64,000 nt of DNA, taken from Chitinophagaceae bacterium. GTDB lineage: Bacteria > Bacteroidota > Bacteroidia > Chitinophagales > Chitinophagaceae. Within the stretch, counting starts at the first letter, position 1. Each line of letters begins with the position of its first letter. Location of the stretch: assembly GCA_947458275.1 (NCBI GenBank), contig CANGYR010000014.1, positions 1 to 64,000 on the forward strand, read 5' to 3'. Under the pieces are notes generated by a model, which ran no database searches, was not told the DNA's origin, and was given only the letters and a program-made list of their open reading frames with translations. Below, one piece after another: positions 26,812 through 36,247 of the stretch. Position numbers and translations under genes: made by a program.

Positions 26812-29800
26812 ATGAGAAAACTTCTACTAAGTATGCTTGCGTCCTTTTTGCTGACGCAATTCTCTCTCCATGCTCAAACATTAGTTGGTAAGGTAACCGA
26901 TGCTGCCAATCAGCCGATTCCGAATGTTTCGGTAGTGGTAAAAGGCACCCAAACCGGTACTGCCACTGCCACTGACGGAACTTACCAAATTGAAGCCGGA
27001 CAAGGAAAAACGGTTGTTTTTTCCTCTTTGGGCTATGGAACCAAAGAAGTGGTGGTTAAAGGCACTACTTTAGACGTTGCATTGAATAAAAGTGATACCA
27101 GAAATCTTGATGAGGTAGTGGTAGTGGGATATGGTACCAAGATTAAAAAGGACCTCACCGGTAATATTGCTAAAGTAAAAGGCTCCGATGTGCAGGGAAT
27201 GCCTGTAACCAATCTGAACCAGGCATTACAAGGACGTGCTGCAGGTGTGTTTGTTGAAACAAACAACGGTAAACTCGGTGAAGGGGTGAAAGTCCGTATC
27301 AGAGGTGCCGGTTCTTTGTCGGCTTCCAACGCTCCATTATATGTGGTTGATGGTATTCCCATCAGCACAGACGCTAATTCCGGTAATCCTATTGCCGATA
27401 TTAACTTTAATGATGTAGAATCTTTCGATATCCTTAAAGATGCTTCTGCTGCTGCTATCTATGGTTCAAGGGCTGCTAATGGGGTTGTTTTGATTACCAC
27501 TAAAAAAGGTAAAGCAGGGAAAACCAGTTTTCAGGTTAATACTCAGTTCGGAATAAATAGCCCAACCCGTTACAGAGGTTTTTTGGAGGCCAAAGAATAT
27601 GTTGGATTGCTGAGAGAAGCTGCTGTCAACAGTGATAAACTTGAAGGGGTTGATCCTGCAGATCCCGCACAATATCCTGGTTCATGGCTTCAATTTGCTG
27701 AAAGAAGACTCACCCGCTATTCCGGATGGTCTGATTGGAGAAAGTTGGAAACCAATACCAACTGGGAAAAACTAGCTTTCAATGACAGGGCTGCAACTTC
27801 TGCTTTGGACGTTTCCGCATCAGGAGGAACTGATAAAACCAAGTTTTATATTAGCTTGAGTAACATCAATCAAACAGGTATTCTTATCGGAAACAGTCTC
27901 AAAAGAACTTCTGCAAGAATCAACCTGGAGCAGTCTGTCAGCGAAAAATTCAAAATTGGATTTAATCTGAGTTTGACCCAAACAAAAACAGGAAGAGTGC
28001 CTGATGATAATGAATTCAGCACACCCATGCAGATAGTAGCACTTTCTCCTGTTACGCCATTCAAAGATTTAAATGGCAATGTATATAACTCTCCTACAAC
28101 TACATACCAAAATCCATACGTCGACTTCACAGATGGAAAATTTAATTCTACCTCTTACAGGAACATCGGAAATATCTTCGGACAGTACAACTTTAACTCT
28201 TCGCTGTTTTTTCGCTCTGAATTGGGTATAGATTTACAAAACCAAAATGACGATCAGTTCTATGGACCGAATACAAGCTTTGGAAACGGAACCAATGGTT
28301 ACGGTGAATCCGGCTGGTTCAGAGGTTTGACATACAATACCAACAACTACTTTAGTTTCAAAAAGAAACTAAATAATGTTCATGATCTGGACGCGGTTTT
28401 GGGTATGTCATTCCAGGACTACAATATTTCTTTCGCAAATGTGTTTGGTGAGCAGTTCCCCACACAACAATTGCAAAAGCTGGCAAGCTCCGGTTTGATT
28501 AAAGGCGGTTCTTCCAGTGAGAGCGCTTCTGCATTCTTATCTTATTTCTCAAGAGTGAATTATAAGTTTGACAACAAATACCTGCTTTCATTGAGCGGTC
28601 GTGTAGACGGATCTTCAGTTTTTGGCAACGACAAACGCTATGGTTTCTTCCCTTCAGTTTCTGCAGGATGGATTCTCTCTGAAGAAAACTTCCTTAGAAA
28701 TTCAAATACACTCAGTTTCTTAAAACTAAGAGGAAGCTGGGGTTTGACGGGTAACGCAGATGGTTTTGGAAATTTTGCCTCCAGAGGCCTTTGGGGTGGT
28801 ACTGCTTACAATGGTACCGGTGGTTTAGCTTCAAGCCAATTAGCTAATCCGGACTTACGTTGGGAAAAATCCAACCAGGTTGATATAGGCTTGGATTTCG
28901 GATTCCTGCAAAACAGAATTTCCGGTGAAATTGATTACTATGTTCGTAAAACTAATGATTTGATTTACAATGTTCCCGTTCCGGGAAATACAGGATTCTC
29001 CAGCAAAACAGTCAATGTGGGTTCTATGGAGAACAAAGGATTTGAGTTTGTTTTAAATACAGACAATATCATCCAAAAAGATTTCAGATGGTCTACCAGT
29101 CTGAATCTGGCGACTAACCAAAACCGCATTACGAAGCTTGACGGTGAACAAAAATTACTTCCCGGTAATGACGGAAGATACATGAACTCATTAATCGTAG
29201 GGGAAGCAATTGGGGTGTTTTACGGTCCAAAATTTGCAGGAGCAGATCCTGCTAATGGAGATGCACTCTATTTCAAACAAGATGGTAAAACAACCAATGA
29301 TTATAATGAGGCAGGAAACTTCATTGTTGGAAACCCTAATCCGAAATATATCGGGGGCGTAACCAATACTTTCTCTTATAAAGGCATTGAGCTTTCCTTC
29401 TTGTTCCAGGGAGTATTTGGCAATCAAATCATGAATGGTGCCGGCGGATTTATGAGTGCCAGTTTCGACTGGTTTGATAACCAAACAAGAGATCAGTTGA
29501 ACAGATGGCAGAAGCCAGGTGATATAACCAATGTACCTCAGCTTCGTCTGGGATATGGTAATGGTATCTCAGCTTCAAGCCGTTACATTGAAAATGGTGA
29601 TTATGTAAGATTGAAAAATTTAACTGTTGCCTACAATTTCAAAAGCGATGTTTTGAAGAGATTGAAATTGAATTCTGCCAAAGTATACCTTACAGGAGTT
29701 AATCTGCTCACCTTTACAAAATATAGTGGATGGGATCCTGAGGTAAATACAGATTATAGAGCAAGTAACAGAAACCAGGGGGGTGATTTTTACGCTGCAC

Positions 29801-29844
29801 CTCAGGTAAAAAATGTTTCTATAGGACTTAACGTTGGTTTCTAA
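26812..29844 (+). CDS. SusC/RagA-family TonB-linked outer-membrane protein
   Basis: A 1010-residue outer-membrane transporter. It has a signal peptide (ends LHAQ, residue 22), a carboxypeptidase-regulatory-like beta domain (about 24-95), the conserved SusC linker LDEVVVVGYGT (about 99-109) acting as TonB box region, a plug domain (about 115-230, with VRIRGAGSLSASNAPLYVVDG), and a long beta-barrel ending in an aromatic residue (GLNVGF). It forms a lidded channel with the SusD partner and imports oligosaccharides or peptides with TonB energy. No STN domain, so no direct anti-sigma signalling is expected. No glycosidase, sulfatase or regulator gene lies adjacent, so the cargo is unknown. Confidence 0.95.
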   Translation: MRKLLLSMLASFLLTQFSLHAQTLVGKVTDAANQPIPNVSVVVKGTQTGTATATDGTYQIEAGQGKTVVFSSLGYGTKEVVVKGTTLDVALNKSDTRNLDEVVVVGYGTKIKKDLTGNIAKVKGSDVQGMPVTNLNQALQGRAAGVFVETNNGKLGEGVKVRIRGAGSLSASNAPLYVVDGIPISTDANSGNPIADINFNDVESFDILKDASAAAIYGSRAANGVVLITTKKGKAGKTSFQVNTQFGINSPTRYRGFLEAKEYVGLLREAAVNSDKLEGVDPADPAQYPGSWLQFAERRLTRYSGWSDWRKLETNTNWEKLAFNDRAATSALDVSASGGTDKTKFYISLSNINQTGILIGNSLKRTSARINLEQSVSEKFKIGFNLSLTQTKTGRVPDDNEFSTPMQIVALSPVTPFKDLNGNVYNSPTTTYQNPYVDFTDGKFNSTSYRNIGNIFGQYNFNSSLFFRSELGIDLQNQNDDQFYGPNTSFGNGTNGYGESGWFRGLTYNTNNYFSFKKKLNNVHDLDAVLGMSFQDYNISFANVFGEQFPTQQLQKLASSGLIKGGSSSESASAFLSYFSRVNYKFDNKYLLSLSGRVDGSSVFGNDKRYGFFPSVSAGWILSEENFLRNSNTLSFLKLRGSWGLTGNADGFGNFASRGLWGGTAYNGTGGLASSQLANPDLRWEKSNQVDIGLDFGFLQNRISGEIDYYVRKTNDLIYNVPVPGNTGFSSKTVNVGSMENKGFEFVLNTDNIIQKDFRWSTSLNLATNQNRITKLDGEQKLLPGNDGRYMNSLIVGEAIGVFYGPKFAGADPANGDALYFKQDGKTTNDYNEAGNFIVGNPNPKYIGGVTNTFSYKGIELSFLFQGVFGNQIMNGAGGFMSASFDWFDNQTRDQLNRWQKPGDITNVPQLRLGYGNGISASSRYIENGDYVRLKNLTVAYNFKSDVLKRLKLNSAKVYLTGVNLLTFTKYSGWDPEVNTDYRASNRNQGGDFYAAPQVKNVSIGLNVGF

Positions 29845-29870
29845 TTCAATCAAAATCTAAAAAAATCACC

Positions 29871-31214
29871 ATGAAAAAATTATTAATAATCTCATCAATA
29901 GTGTCAATCCTGATTTCAGGTTGTGCAAAAAAATTGGATATTCTTCCGTTGCAAAGCGTAGATGAAACGCTTGTATTCACATCAGATGCCAATATAAAAG
30001 CAGCATTAAATGGGGCTTACGATGCCGCAAGCTCAGGGTCGCTGTTAGGTGGCGGTTTTCAAAACTTCTCCGAACTGCTTGGAGCAGATGGAGAAATTAC
30101 TTGGGTAGGAACTTTTAACCAACCCGATGAAGTATTCAGAAAAGAAATACTAACCAACAACAGTTTTGTTTTGGGGACTTATTTACAAGGCTACAGAGTA
30201 ATCAACATTTGCAATAATATCATTGCATCCATCAATATAGTAAATGAAGCAGATCGTGATGCTGTAAAAGGGCAGGCTTTGTTTCTCCGTGGTTTGATGT
30301 ATTTCGAACTTGTTAAGTTGTATGCTAAACCGTATAGCGCAGGTAATGTAACCACCAATTTGGGGTTACAAGTAATAACCAAACCAACAAAAGATGGCGT
30401 TACTTCAAATAACAATGTTCCCAGAAGTACGATTAAAGAAACATATGATCAAATCATTGCTGATTTGACTGCAGCTAAATCAATCATTGGAGGAGAAACA
30501 GGAGTATATGCAAGCGAAGCGGCAGTTTCTGCTGTTTTGTCAAGAGTATATCTTCAAACGGCTGATTATGCAAAAGCAAGAGATGAAGCCAATAACGTGA
30601 TTAATAATTCCGGCAATACCCTTGAATCTGATTATGCTTTTGCATTCAATAATTCATTTCCTTCCACTGAAGACATATATGTTTTGCCGGTTACCTCACA
30701 GGATGGTGTAAACGATTTACATACTTATTGGTCAATTTTACAGTTTGGTGCAAGAGACGGTGATATTGAAATCAATCAGTCACATCTTGATTTATATGAG
30801 ACTGATGATGCACGTCTAGACTTCTTTTATACAGATGGGAATGCTATAGACCGCAGTGGCAAATGGAGACTGCAATACAAATTCTTGTCTGTAATCAGAC
30901 TGGCAGAAATGTATCTTACCAGAGCGGAATGTAATGCCCGTCTCTCTACCAGTGTTGGAGCTACTCCTGAAGAAGATCTGGATGTAATCAGAAGCAGAGC
31001 AGGCCTGGAATCTACAGATGCTACAGTTGACAATATTGTTTATGAAAGAAGACTAGAGCTGGCTCACGAAGGGCAACGCATTCATGATATCAAAAGATTG
31101 AAAGGATCTTCTGATGGATTTGCTTATGATGCCAATGAACTTGTATTGCCAATACCTTTAAGAGAGGTAAATGCAAGCGCAGGAGTACTTAAACAAAATC
31201 CGGGATACGAGTAG
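29871..31214 (+). CDS. SusD/RagB-family nutrient-binding lipoprotein
   Basis: A 447-residue surface lipoprotein, with lipobox ISGC (cysteine at residue 18), that acts as the hinged lid over the SusC channel. TPR-like helical regions are seen at about 35-60 and 120-245, and the C-terminal VIRLAEMYLTRAECNARL with YERRLELAHEGQRIHDIKR is a family hallmark. It is shorter than the common 500-600 residues, the loss being in the variable ligand-binding middle, which suggests a small ligand. It starts 26 bp after the SusC stop and is followed by a strong terminator, so the operon contains only this pair. Confidence 0.95.
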   Translation: MKKLLIISSIVSILISGCAKKLDILPLQSVDETLVFTSDANIKAALNGAYDAASSGSLLGGGFQNFSELLGADGEITWVGTFNQPDEVFRKEILTNNSFVLGTYLQGYRVINICNNIIASINIVNEADRDAVKGQALFLRGLMYFELVKLYAKPYSAGNVTTNLGLQVITKPTKDGVTSNNNVPRSTIKETYDQIIADLTAAKSIIGGETGVYASEAAVSAVLSRVYLQTADYAKARDEANNVINNSGNTLESDYAFAFNNSFPSTEDIYVLPVTSQDGVNDLHTYWSILQFGARDGDIEINQSHLDLYETDDARLDFFYTDGNAIDRSGKWRLQYKFLSVIRLAEMYLTRAECNARLSTSVGATPEEDLDVIRSRAGLESTDATVDNIVYERRLELAHEGQRIHDIKRLKGSSDGFAYDANELVLPIPLREVNASAGVLKQNPGYE

Positions 31215-31237
31215 TAGAAAAAGATTGTTATTGTTAT

Positions 31238-31270
31238 AAAAAAACCTCCGCTTGTTCGGAGGTTTTTTTT
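31238..31270 (+). terminator. Strong intrinsic terminator of the SusC/SusD operon
   Basis: Arms AAAAAAACCTCCG and CGGAGGTTTTTTT (31238-31250, 31257-31269) close a six-base loop and end in a T run. The A and T tracts make it usable in both directions, so it may also stop minus-strand transcription. Confidence 0.92.
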
Positions 31271-31358
31271 ATTGAGTTTAACGATTGTTGAAACTTGTTT
31301 AATATTGTTGAATTCACTCAACAATCTTCAACCCCTTCAACCATCTTCAACAAGCATT
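31271..31358. repeat. Word array K: gttgaa units followed by their inverse
   Basis: GATTGTTGAAAC and ATTGTTGAATTC are followed by CTCAACAATCTTCAAC, CTTCAACC and CTTCAACAAG words, the reverse complements. The array ends at the stop of the TlpA gene on the minus strand and may fold into a terminator hairpin for that operon. Confidence 0.65.
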
Positions 31359-32501
31359 TTACTTCAGTGTTTTCTCCAAAAACTTTCCCAAATCACCTTC
31401 TCTCAATTCTTTAGCGATGATTTTTCCGGTGGGGTCTAATAAAACATTAAAGGGAATTCCGTCAAATCCATATGATCTAACTACCTCTGTGTTCCATCCT
31501 TTCAAATCGCTGATATGTTTCCATTCCAATTTATCTTCTTTGATAGCATCAAGCCAATCTTCTTTACTTTCGTCAAGTGATACGCCCAATACCGTAAAAT
31601 TTTTATTTTTATATTTTTGATAAGCAGCCACTACATAAGGATTCTCTCCCCTGCAGGGACCGCACCAGCTGGCCCAGAAATCTACCAGTACATATTTTCC
31701 CCTGAGTTGACTTAAGGCAAAAGGGTTTCCATCTGTATCAGTTGAAGTTATTTCCGGAGCTATTGAACCAATAGTTGCAACTGTTGTGGGTGTCTTAACT
31801 TTATTTGTCTCGGCAATCATTTTGTTGTATTCATTTACCACCGAAGCAATTTGTTTGTGTTCAGGAAAACGCTTTGTAAGATTATTAATACCCTTATTAA
31901 AATTGGTCGGATCAAAATTTCTGATATAACCTATGGAAAACATCGTTGCCACAGGACTAGAACAGGTGTCTATAAATTTTGAAATATAATTTTTAAAATC
32001 TTCTTTCAATGAATTCATATTATTTGATTCGATTGTAACCAGACTGTCTTTGCCATTTTCTTCCAAAGAATCTATTATCGCTTCTTTTTTATACATTCTC
32101 TCCTGCCGGTCTTTTAATTGTACCAATAAATTTTTCAAAATCTTATTGGCCTTTGTATTGCAGGTAAAACCATCCAACGTCTCATCATTTATGTCTGCAT
32201 TGAATGTTATTTCATTGTCGTCATTGATAAAAAAAAGCGCAGACTTATTGTTTTCAAATCTTATTCTAAACAAACCCTCTTCACTTGCTTTTCCTTCCAG
32301 ACTGAACTTTCCTCCTTTTATAAATCCTGTATCTACTACTTCCGGACTTTTATCACTGAAATACAATTGATCCAGATAAATTTTTTGGTCAGTGGCATTT
32401 TTAATGTTTCCGGAGATTGTAAATTCTTCCTTTCTTTTATTGCTGCAAGCAACAATTGTTGTCATCAAAATCAATGACAGCATGAGTGTTTTTAAATTCA
32501 T
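31359..32501 (-). CDS. TlpA-like thiol-disulfide lipoprotein with DUF4369-type N-terminal domain
   Basis: A 380-residue lipoprotein (lipobox IVAC, Cys19). Residues about 27-125 resemble the beta-rich DUF4369 domain (FTISGNIKNATDQKIYLDQL), followed by a helical stretch and a thioredoxin-fold domain (about 245-380) with the active site WCGPC (Cys280, Cys283), cis-Pro region GIPFNVLLDP. This arrangement is common in Bacteroidota envelope reductases that reduce or isomerise disulfides in the periplasm; targets are unknown. Third gene of the DHS-like-gatB operon, 11 bp after gatB. Confidence 0.9.
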   Translation of the reverse strand: MNLKTLMLSLILMTTIVACSNKRKEEFTISGNIKNATDQKIYLDQLYFSDKSPEVVDTGFIKGGKFSLEGKASEEGLFRIRFENNKSALFFINDDNEITFNADINDETLDGFTCNTKANKILKNLLVQLKDRQERMYKKEAIIDSLEENGKDSLVTIESNNMNSLKEDFKNYISKFIDTCSSPVATMFSIGYIRNFDPTNFNKGINNLTKRFPEHKQIASVVNEYNKMIAETNKVKTPTTVATIGSIAPEITSTDTDGNPFALSQLRGKYVLVDFWASWCGPCRGENPYVVAAYQKYKNKNFTVLGVSLDESKEDWLDAIKEDKLEWKHISDLKGWNTEVVRSYGFDGIPFNVLLDPTGKIIAKELREGDLGKFLEKTLK

Positions 32502-32512
32502 TATAGTTTGTT

Positions 32513-33961
32513 TTATTGATTTAATTTTTCATTCAGCAGGCGGGTTACTTCCTGCATATCTGCCTTTCCTTTGCTACGCTTTTTTACTTCTCCGGAGAAA
32601 AGTCCAATCAATCCTTTTTTACCCGCCTTGTATTCCTTTACCTTTTCAGGCATAGCATCAAGTGTTTCCTTTACCCATTGTTCAATCGCTTCTGAATTTT
32701 TTTCCTGTAGCAGATTCAATGCGGATGCAGCTTCTAAGGCGGTTTGTCCGGGATGGGCAATCAGATGTTGCAAAATTTTTGTGGAAGCGTTGTTGAAATT
32801 TACCTTCCCGCTTTCAGTGAGTTCAATCAGTCCGGCAACGGCTTCTTCTTTCAGAGGAAATTCTTCTATGCCGATTTTGTGCTCATTGCAATATTGTTTT
32901 AAAGGTCCAATCATCCAATTGGCAGCAGCTTTATAATGTTGTGTGTGAACCAAAAGTCCTTCAAAAAAAGTCACCGATTCTTTTTCACTGCAAATAACGC
33001 CGGCATCATACAATGATAAATTGTAGGTAGTAACATATTTCTGTTTTAGCTGTTCCGGCAGTAAAGGCAGCAAATTTTTTATCTGCTCAATATATTCATC
33101 TGTAATATCAAATGGAGGCAAATCGGGCTCCGGAAAATAACGGTAATCCTCCGATTCTTCCTTGCTCCGCAACGAAAAGGTTATGTTTTTATCGGCATCA
33201 AAGCTTCTGGTTTCCTGCACAATGGGTTGTTTTTTTTCAACCAGCTCAATCAAACGATCTCTCTCAATCTCAATAGCTTTCTTCACGTTTCTGATGCTGT
33301 TTAAATTCTTTACCTCCACTCTTTTCCCCAGAGTTTTTTCTCCTTTTAATCTGATTGAAACATTGGCATCGCAACGCATACTGCCTTCTTCCATATTCCC
33401 GTCGCACACATCAATCCAGCGAACGATTTTACGCAACTCCGTTAAAAACTGAAATGCTTCCTCCGAACTGTGAATGACGGGTTCAGTTACGATTTCCACC
33501 AGAGGCACGCCGGCACGGTTCAAATCAACACAAGTATAATTCTCATCCACATCATGAATGCTTTTACCGGCATCTTCTTCCAGATGAATTCTGTTGAGCA
33601 CTATTTTTCTTTCGCCGGAATCGGTGGTAACGGTGATGAAACCACCCTTACAGATCGGCGCCGTATGCTGACTTACCTGATAGCCTTTGGGAAGGTCGGG
33701 ATAGAAATAATTTTTTCTGGCGAAATAATTGTGGCGTTCAATCTCGCAGTCAAGAGCCGTCCCCAGTTTCACCGCCAGTTCAATCGCCTTCTTATTCATT
33801 TTGGGAAGCGTTCCGGGATGCGCCAGAGAAATAGGGCTCACCTGTGTATTGGGCGCCGCTCCGAAGGCGGTGCTGTCGCCGCAAAACAACTTACTTTTTG
33901 TAGACAGCTGTGCATGGACTTCAAGGCCCACTACCAGCTCATATTTATCCTGATAATTCAC
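32513..33961 (-). CDS. gatB: Asp-tRNA(Asn)/Glu-tRNA(Gln) amidotransferase subunit B
   Basis: A 482-residue GatB subunit. It phosphorylates misacylated Glu-tRNA(Gln) or Asp-tRNA(Asn) and uses ammonia channelled from GatA. Visible are the start VVGLEVHAQLSTKSKLFC, the GVPLVEIVTEP stretch, PEPDLPPFDI, and the C-terminal YqeY-like tRNA-binding tail (about 330-482). The start codon is GTG at 33961. gatA and gatC are not adjacent, as is usual in this phylum. Middle gene between the DHS-like and TlpA genes. Confidence 0.97.
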   Translation of the reverse strand: MNYQDKYELVVGLEVHAQLSTKSKLFCGDSTAFGAAPNTQVSPISLAHPGTLPKMNKKAIELAVKLGTALDCEIERHNYFARKNYFYPDLPKGYQVSQHTAPICKGGFITVTTDSGERKIVLNRIHLEEDAGKSIHDVDENYTCVDLNRAGVPLVEIVTEPVIHSSEEAFQFLTELRKIVRWIDVCDGNMEEGSMRCDANVSIRLKGEKTLGKRVEVKNLNSIRNVKKAIEIERDRLIELVEKKQPIVQETRSFDADKNITFSLRSKEESEDYRYFPEPDLPPFDITDEYIEQIKNLLPLLPEQLKQKYVTTYNLSLYDAGVICSEKESVTFFEGLLVHTQHYKAAANWMIGPLKQYCNEHKIGIEEFPLKEEAVAGLIELTESGKVNFNNASTKILQHLIAHPGQTALEAASALNLLQEKNSEAIEQWVKETLDAMPEKVKEYKAGKKGLIGLFSGEVKKRSKGKADMQEVTRLLNEKLNQ

Positions 33962-33992
33962 GGAGCAAAAGTACTACAAACATTCTGCACAA

Positions 33993-34967
33993 TTACCAAC
34001 CCAGCACCCAGGCAAAAATCAGGGGCGCTACAATGGTGGCATCGCTTTCTACTATAAACTTCGGTGTATTTACATCCAACTTGCCCCAGGTGATTTTTTC
34101 ATTGGGAACAGCGCCGGAGTAGGAGCCGTAAGAGGTAGTAGAATCGCTGATCTGACAGAAATAACTCCAGAAAGGTACATCATGCCATTCCAGATCCTGG
34201 TACATCATGGGAACCACGCATATAGGGAAGTCACCGGCAATGCCTCCTCCAATCTGGAAGAAGCCTACGCCTTTGCCAGAAGAATTTTGTCTGTACCACT
34301 CTGAAAGCCACACCATGTATTCGATACCGCTTTTCATGGTAGATGCTTTTAATTCATTTTTTATTACATAAGAAGCAAAAATGTTGCCCATCGTACTGTC
34401 TTCCCAACCCGGCACTACAATCGGAATATTTTTTTCCGCAGCCGCCAGCATCCAGCTGTTTTTAGGGTCTATCTCATAATATTGTTCCAGCACACCGCTC
34501 AGCAGCATTTTATACATAAACTCATGCGGAAAATATCTTTCTCCTTTGTCATCTGCATCTTTCCAGATTTGATGGATATGTTTTTGTAATCTGCGGAAGG
34601 CCTCTTCTTCAGGAATGCAGGTATCCGTTACGCGGTTGAAGTGATTTTCGAGCAAATCCCACTCGTCCTGCGGACTCAAATCGCGGTAGTTGGGGACTCT
34701 TTTATAATGGCTGTGTGCCACCAGATTCATGATGTCTTCTTCCAGATTCGCGCCGGTGCAACTGATGATGGCTACTTTATCCTGACGGATCATTTCGGCA
34801 AAACTTAATCCCAATTCAGCAGTACTCATGGCTCCGGCGAGCGTTACCATCATTTTACCGCCCTCCAGAAGGTGTGCTTCATATCCTTTGGCGGCATCCA
34901 TCAATGCGGCAGCGTTGAAATGGCGGTAGTGGTGCTGAATATACTGAGATACAGGTCCTTTATGCAT
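33993..34967 (-). CDS. Deoxyhypusine-synthase-like protein without the canonical catalytic lysine
   Basis: A 324-residue member of the deoxyhypusine synthase family, which in eukaryotes and archaea transfers an aminobutyl group from spermidine to translation factor eIF5A. Matching blocks: VTLAGAMSTAELGLSFAEM, ISCTGANLEEDI, VVPGWEDSTMGN, IGGGIAGDFP, and VPNEKITWGKL near the end. Alignment by eye places Gly245 where DHS has the lysine that forms the enzyme-intermediate imine (human Lys329 in GGGVVKHH). Bacteria generally lack eIF5A, so the role is different, perhaps polyamine synthesis or an NAD-dependent reaction. First gene of the operon with gatB 31 bp downstream. Confidence 0.88.
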   Translation of the reverse strand: MHKGPVSQYIQHHYRHFNAAALMDAAKGYEAHLLEGGKMMVTLAGAMSTAELGLSFAEMIRQDKVAIISCTGANLEEDIMNLVAHSHYKRVPNYRDLSPQDEWDLLENHFNRVTDTCIPEEEAFRRLQKHIHQIWKDADDKGERYFPHEFMYKMLLSGVLEQYYEIDPKNSWMLAAAEKNIPIVVPGWEDSTMGNIFASYVIKNELKASTMKSGIEYMVWLSEWYRQNSSGKGVGFFQIGGGIAGDFPICVVPMMYQDLEWHDVPFWSYFCQISDSTTSYGSYSGAVPNEKITWGKLDVNTPKFIVESDATIVAPLIFAWVLGW

Positions 34968-35136
34968 AATTCGTTTTTTTAGTTGGCAAAAGTAAGTTTT
35001 TTGATTGTTTTAACAAGGCATGATGATTTTGGGCATGTCATTTGCAATTATACATCTGTCTTATAGATGTTAGATTTTTCATAAGCAGTTAGTTTTGGTA
35101 AACCGGCCTCCGTTTCTACGGGGGCTTCTTTTTGTA
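34968..35136 (+). ncRNA. Possible small RNA or leader peptide region ending in an orphan terminator
   Basis: An intrinsic-terminator hairpin on the plus strand (35106-35125, T tract to 35133) has no plus-strand gene upstream; the nearest, SusD, ended 3.8 kb earlier at its own terminator. Upstream are a 6-bp-stem hairpin (ACATCT/AGATGT, about 35052-35070) and a 17-codon ORF starting ATGATG at 35020 and preceded by AAGG. A transcript of about 100-150 nt, coding or not, would explain the terminator. No known RNA family is recognised. Confidence 0.3.
35106..35134 (+). terminator. Orphan intrinsic terminator
   Basis: Stem GCCTCCGT/ACGGGGGC (one G-T pair) with a TTCT loop, followed by TTCTTTTTG. 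On the minus strand there is no T tract, so the polarity is plus. Confidence 0.7.
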
Positions 35137-35310
35137 AATGTAAAATATCGAATATCCAATAATGAATGTAAAATGGATTATTTCAGACACTTAGTTTAAA
35201 ACGTAAAATATTGAATATTCAATATTCAATCATGAATGTAAAATATCGAAGGAATAATCCTTGAATATTGGGTGTTTTACATTTTACATTGGATATTTTC
35301 TTTTAGGCGT
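35137..35310. repeat. Word array J: gtaaaatatcgaatattc units followed by their inverse
   Basis: ATGTAAAATATCGAATAT, AATATTGAATATTCAATA and similar words run to about 35235, then the reverse complements (CTTGAATATTGGG, TTTTACATTTTACATTGG) follow to about 35300. The same words appear in arrays C and D. It lies upstream of tatC with no gene in it. Confidence 0.7.
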
Positions 35311-35334
35311 TAACTTTACGCCAAATTTCCAACA

Positions 35335-36219
35335 TTGGCATCTGCTGAAGAAAGAAGAGAATCATTTTTTAAAAAAATCCGCGGGAAGTCAGGTGACTAC
35401 AATGCCGAGATGAGCTTCATCGATCATCTTGAAGCATTGCGATGGCATATCACCCGAGCGGCGCTGGTATGGCTTATTACTGCCATTGTAATTTTTATAA
35501 AAATCGACTGGGTTTTTGATAAAATTATCTATGCGCCAGCAAAAAACGATTTTATCACTTATGGGTTTTTATGCCGACTTGGCCATTTTTTGAAAATCGG
35601 CGATTCATTGTGCATGCCTCCGGTAGATATTCAGTTGCAGGGTAATACCATTAGTGGTCCATTTATGTCGGCTTTGTCTATCTCTATGATAGGAGGCATT
35701 ATAATTGCTTTTCCTTATCTGATCTGGGAGCTGTGGAAATTTATTAAACCTGCATTGTCTCCAAAGGAATTAAAATACTCCAGAGGAAGTATTTTTTGGG
35801 TGTCGCTTTGTTTTTTCTGTGGCGCAGCTTTTGGATATTTTTTATTAGCACCGTTTACTTTTAATTTTCTGGCTAATTTTACACTTGGAACAGTTAGTGC
35901 ATATAAATATATGCCTACGCTGGACGATTATATTGATACGCTCAACAACATCATCCTTGGATGCGGCATAACATTTGAATTGCCTGTATTGGCATATATT
36001 CTTGCAAAAATCGGATTGATATCTGCTGAATTTTTAAAAACATACCGCAAATATGCATTTGTGATAATTTTGATTCTTGCAGCAGTGATTACTCCTTCTC
36101 CCGACTGGACCAGCCAGGTGATTGTAGCAATACCTTTATTCTTGTTATACGAAATAAGCATTGTTATTGTTAAACGTGTTGACAATAAATTGGAGGAGCC
36201 GGAAAAAGAGTGGAGTTAA
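35335..36219 (+). CDS. tatC: Sec-independent protein translocase subunit TatC
   Basis: A 294-residue inner-membrane protein with six spans, the receptor for twin-arginine signal peptides. The family N-terminal motif SFIDHLEALRWHI is at about residues 27-39, and the remaining loops and spans (FMSALSISMIGGIIIAFPYLIWELWKF split across spans 2-3) are typical. The start is a TTG at 35335, which gives the basic N-terminal extension seen in Bacteroidota TatC; an ATG at 35410 would begin at MSFIDHLEA and is the alternative. tatA is not adjacent. rpiB starts 28 bp downstream. Confidence 0.93.
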   Translation: MASAEERRESFFKKIRGKSGDYNAEMSFIDHLEALRWHITRAALVWLITAIVIFIKIDWVFDKIIYAPAKNDFITYGFLCRLGHFLKIGDSLCMPPVDIQLQGNTISGPFMSALSISMIGGIIIAFPYLIWELWKFIKPALSPKELKYSRGSIFWVSLCFFCGAAFGYFLLAPFTFNFLANFTLGTVSAYKYMPTLDDYIDTLNNIILGCGITFELPVLAYILAKIGLISAEFLKTYRKYAFVIILILAAVITPSPDWTSQVIVAIPLFLLYEISIVIVKRVDNKLEEPEKEWS

Positions 36220-36247
36220 AATATATAACTTAAAACAAATAATTTTT

